Shown one piece after another: positions 50,775 to 51,373 of a stretch of DNA of 51,373 nucleotides. The stretch is from an uncultured Alphaproteobacteria bacterium. Lineage in GTDB: Bacteria > Pseudomonadota > Alphaproteobacteria > Rs-D84. The DNA is taken from contig CAJONJ010000035.1 of the NCBI GenBank assembly GCA_905236005.1, forward strand, positions 1 through 51,373, written 5' to 3'. Below the pieces are notes generated by a model. It worked only from the letters and a program-made list of their open reading frames with translations. It did not search any database and was not told the DNA's origin. A program made the position numbers and the translations under genes. Position 1 is the first letter of the stretch; every line of letters begins with the position of its first letter.

Positions 50775-50795
50775 AGAACAAAATAATTTTGTTCT
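50775..50795 (+). promoter_or_regulatory. Perfect inverted repeat upstream of the histone-like gene (operator or RNA hairpin)
   Basis: AGAACAAAAT-A-ATTTTGTTCT. Confidence 0.6.
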
Positions 50796-50821
50796 ATCCA
50801 AAACTTTGAAAGGAGAGAATC

Positions 50822-51088
50822 ATGGGATTATTCACAAAGAAAAAATGCACAGCTGCAAAACCAGCAGCAAAAAAAGTAGCTGTTAAAAAAGTAGCAGCTA
50901 AAAAACCAGCAGCAAAAAAACCAGTTGCTAAAAAAGCTCCTGCAAAAAAAGTAGCAGCAAAAAAACCAGTTGCTAAAAAAGCTCCTGCAAAAAAAGTAGC
51001 AGCTAAAAAACCAGTTGCTAAAAAAGTAGTTGCTAAAAAAGCTCCTGCAAAAAAACCAGCTGCTAAGAAAGTAGTAAAGAAAAAATAA
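50822..51088 (+). CDS. Histone H1-like Lys/Ala/Pro-rich DNA-binding protein
   Basis: [43 protein letters not shown]...; RBS aaaggagag. Confidence 0.75.
   Translation: MGLFTKKKCTAAKPAAKKVAVKKVAAKKPAAKKPVAKKAPAKKVAAKKPVAKKAPAKKVAAKKPVAKKVVAKKAPAKKPAAKKVVKKK
50860..51085 (+). repeat. In-frame degenerate repeats ([15 protein letters not shown], about 45 nt)
   Basis: ccagttgctaaaaaagctcctgcaaaaaaagtagcagc(a/t)aaaaaa occurs twice in tandem, with partial copies on both sides. Confidence 0.85.
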
Positions 51089-51108
51089 TAAACCATAATG
51101 TTATTTTA

Positions 51109-51140
51109 TCCCCAGAATCCTAGATTTTGGGGATTTTTTT
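51109..51140 (+). terminator. Terminator 1 between histone-like and capsid-like genes
   Basis: CCCCAgAATcctagATTtTGGGG followed by a T run. Confidence 0.7.
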
Positions 51141-51151
51141 ATGATAAATCT

Positions 51152-51184
51152 TTCAGTCAGATTTTATGTCTGACTGAATTTTTT
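51152..51184 (+). terminator. Terminator 2 between histone-like and capsid-like genes
   Basis: TTCAGTCAGA-7 nt-TCTGACTGAA followed by T6. Confidence 0.8.
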
Positions 51185-51217
51185 ATTTGGATAATCCGTT
51201 TGTGGACCCGGTTTGTT

Positions 51218-51246
51218 TTGTGTAATGGCGTAATTTATTTACATAA
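51218..51246 (+). promoter_or_regulatory. Third copy of the phage-type promoter: TTGTGT-17-ACATAA with CGTAATTTAT spacer
   Basis: CGTAATTTAT starts 11 nt after the first base of the TTG element, as in the other two copies; the -10 match is weak. Confidence 0.55.
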
Positions 51247-51308
51247 CCATTTATCAAAATTGTGTCGCCCGTATGGGTAATATTAAATTTTTAACAAAAG
51301 GATTTTTT

Positions 51309-51373
51309 ATGTCTTTATCTGTAGATCAAGTGTTTATAAAACAATTTGAAGCAGATGTTCATTTGGCTTATCA
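51309..51373 (+). CDS. Start of a phage major-capsid-like protein (truncated by window end)
   Basis: MSLSVDQVFIKQFEADVHLAYQ... resembles the N-terminus of a podovirus-type capsid family; RBS aaaagga; directly follows scaffold/H1-like genes. Confidence 0.5.
   Translation, partial: MSLSVDQVFIKQFEADVHLAY

Noticed and set aside
50840-51088. Direct repeats that could suggest a CRISPR-like or satellite array
   Set aside because: Units are adjacent and in frame, encoding AKK-type H1-like repeats; no spacers
50794-51096. 100-aa minus-strand [24 protein letters not shown]...
   Set aside because: Antisense shadow of the AAKK repeats; hydrophobic composition is a by-product

Overview
AT-rich 51.4 kb window, probably from an uncultured alphaproteobacterium (inferred from the RNase E/G N-terminus, a class I LysRS and an alphaproteobacterial-type HTH regulator). 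Left to right it contains: (1) an isolated phage tail-fibre-like gene with a two-terminator leader; (2) a minus-strand surface-polysaccharide cluster (acetyltransferase, TupA-like ATP-grasp, NAD-epimerase, GT2, GT2-GT8 fusion, GT32, cupin); (3) an HTH gene, then a T-box-like leader in front of an archaeal-type AspRS, next to a tyrosine recombinase and a transglutaminase-like orphan; (4) a compact overlapping-gene operon headed by a beta-RFAP-synthase-like GHMP protein, with a double P-loop kinase, GT2, NUDIX, HAD and alpha/beta hydrolase; (5) class I LysRS, two ABC exporters, and four tandem paralogues of an unrecognised small family enclosing a 5'-nucleotidase; (6) housekeeping genes (ligA, PBP1, RNase E/G, M48 protease, recG, ackA), a 1007-aa unknown protein, tRNA-Lys(UUU), a DHFR-like gene, a CaCA exchanger and an OMP; (7) at the right edge, a phage-type module (SleB-like lysin, holin-like, scaffold-like, H1-histone-like, start of a capsid-like gene). 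Most notable: three phage-like genes, two at the right edge and one about 49 kb away at the left edge, share a promoter with CGTAATTTAT at the same position in a 17-bp spacer. The others are the T-box-like leader with a Shine-Dalgarno-sequestering hairpin, the beta-RFAPS-headed operon and the four-copy tandem family. No database searches were run; all family calls come from reading motifs.
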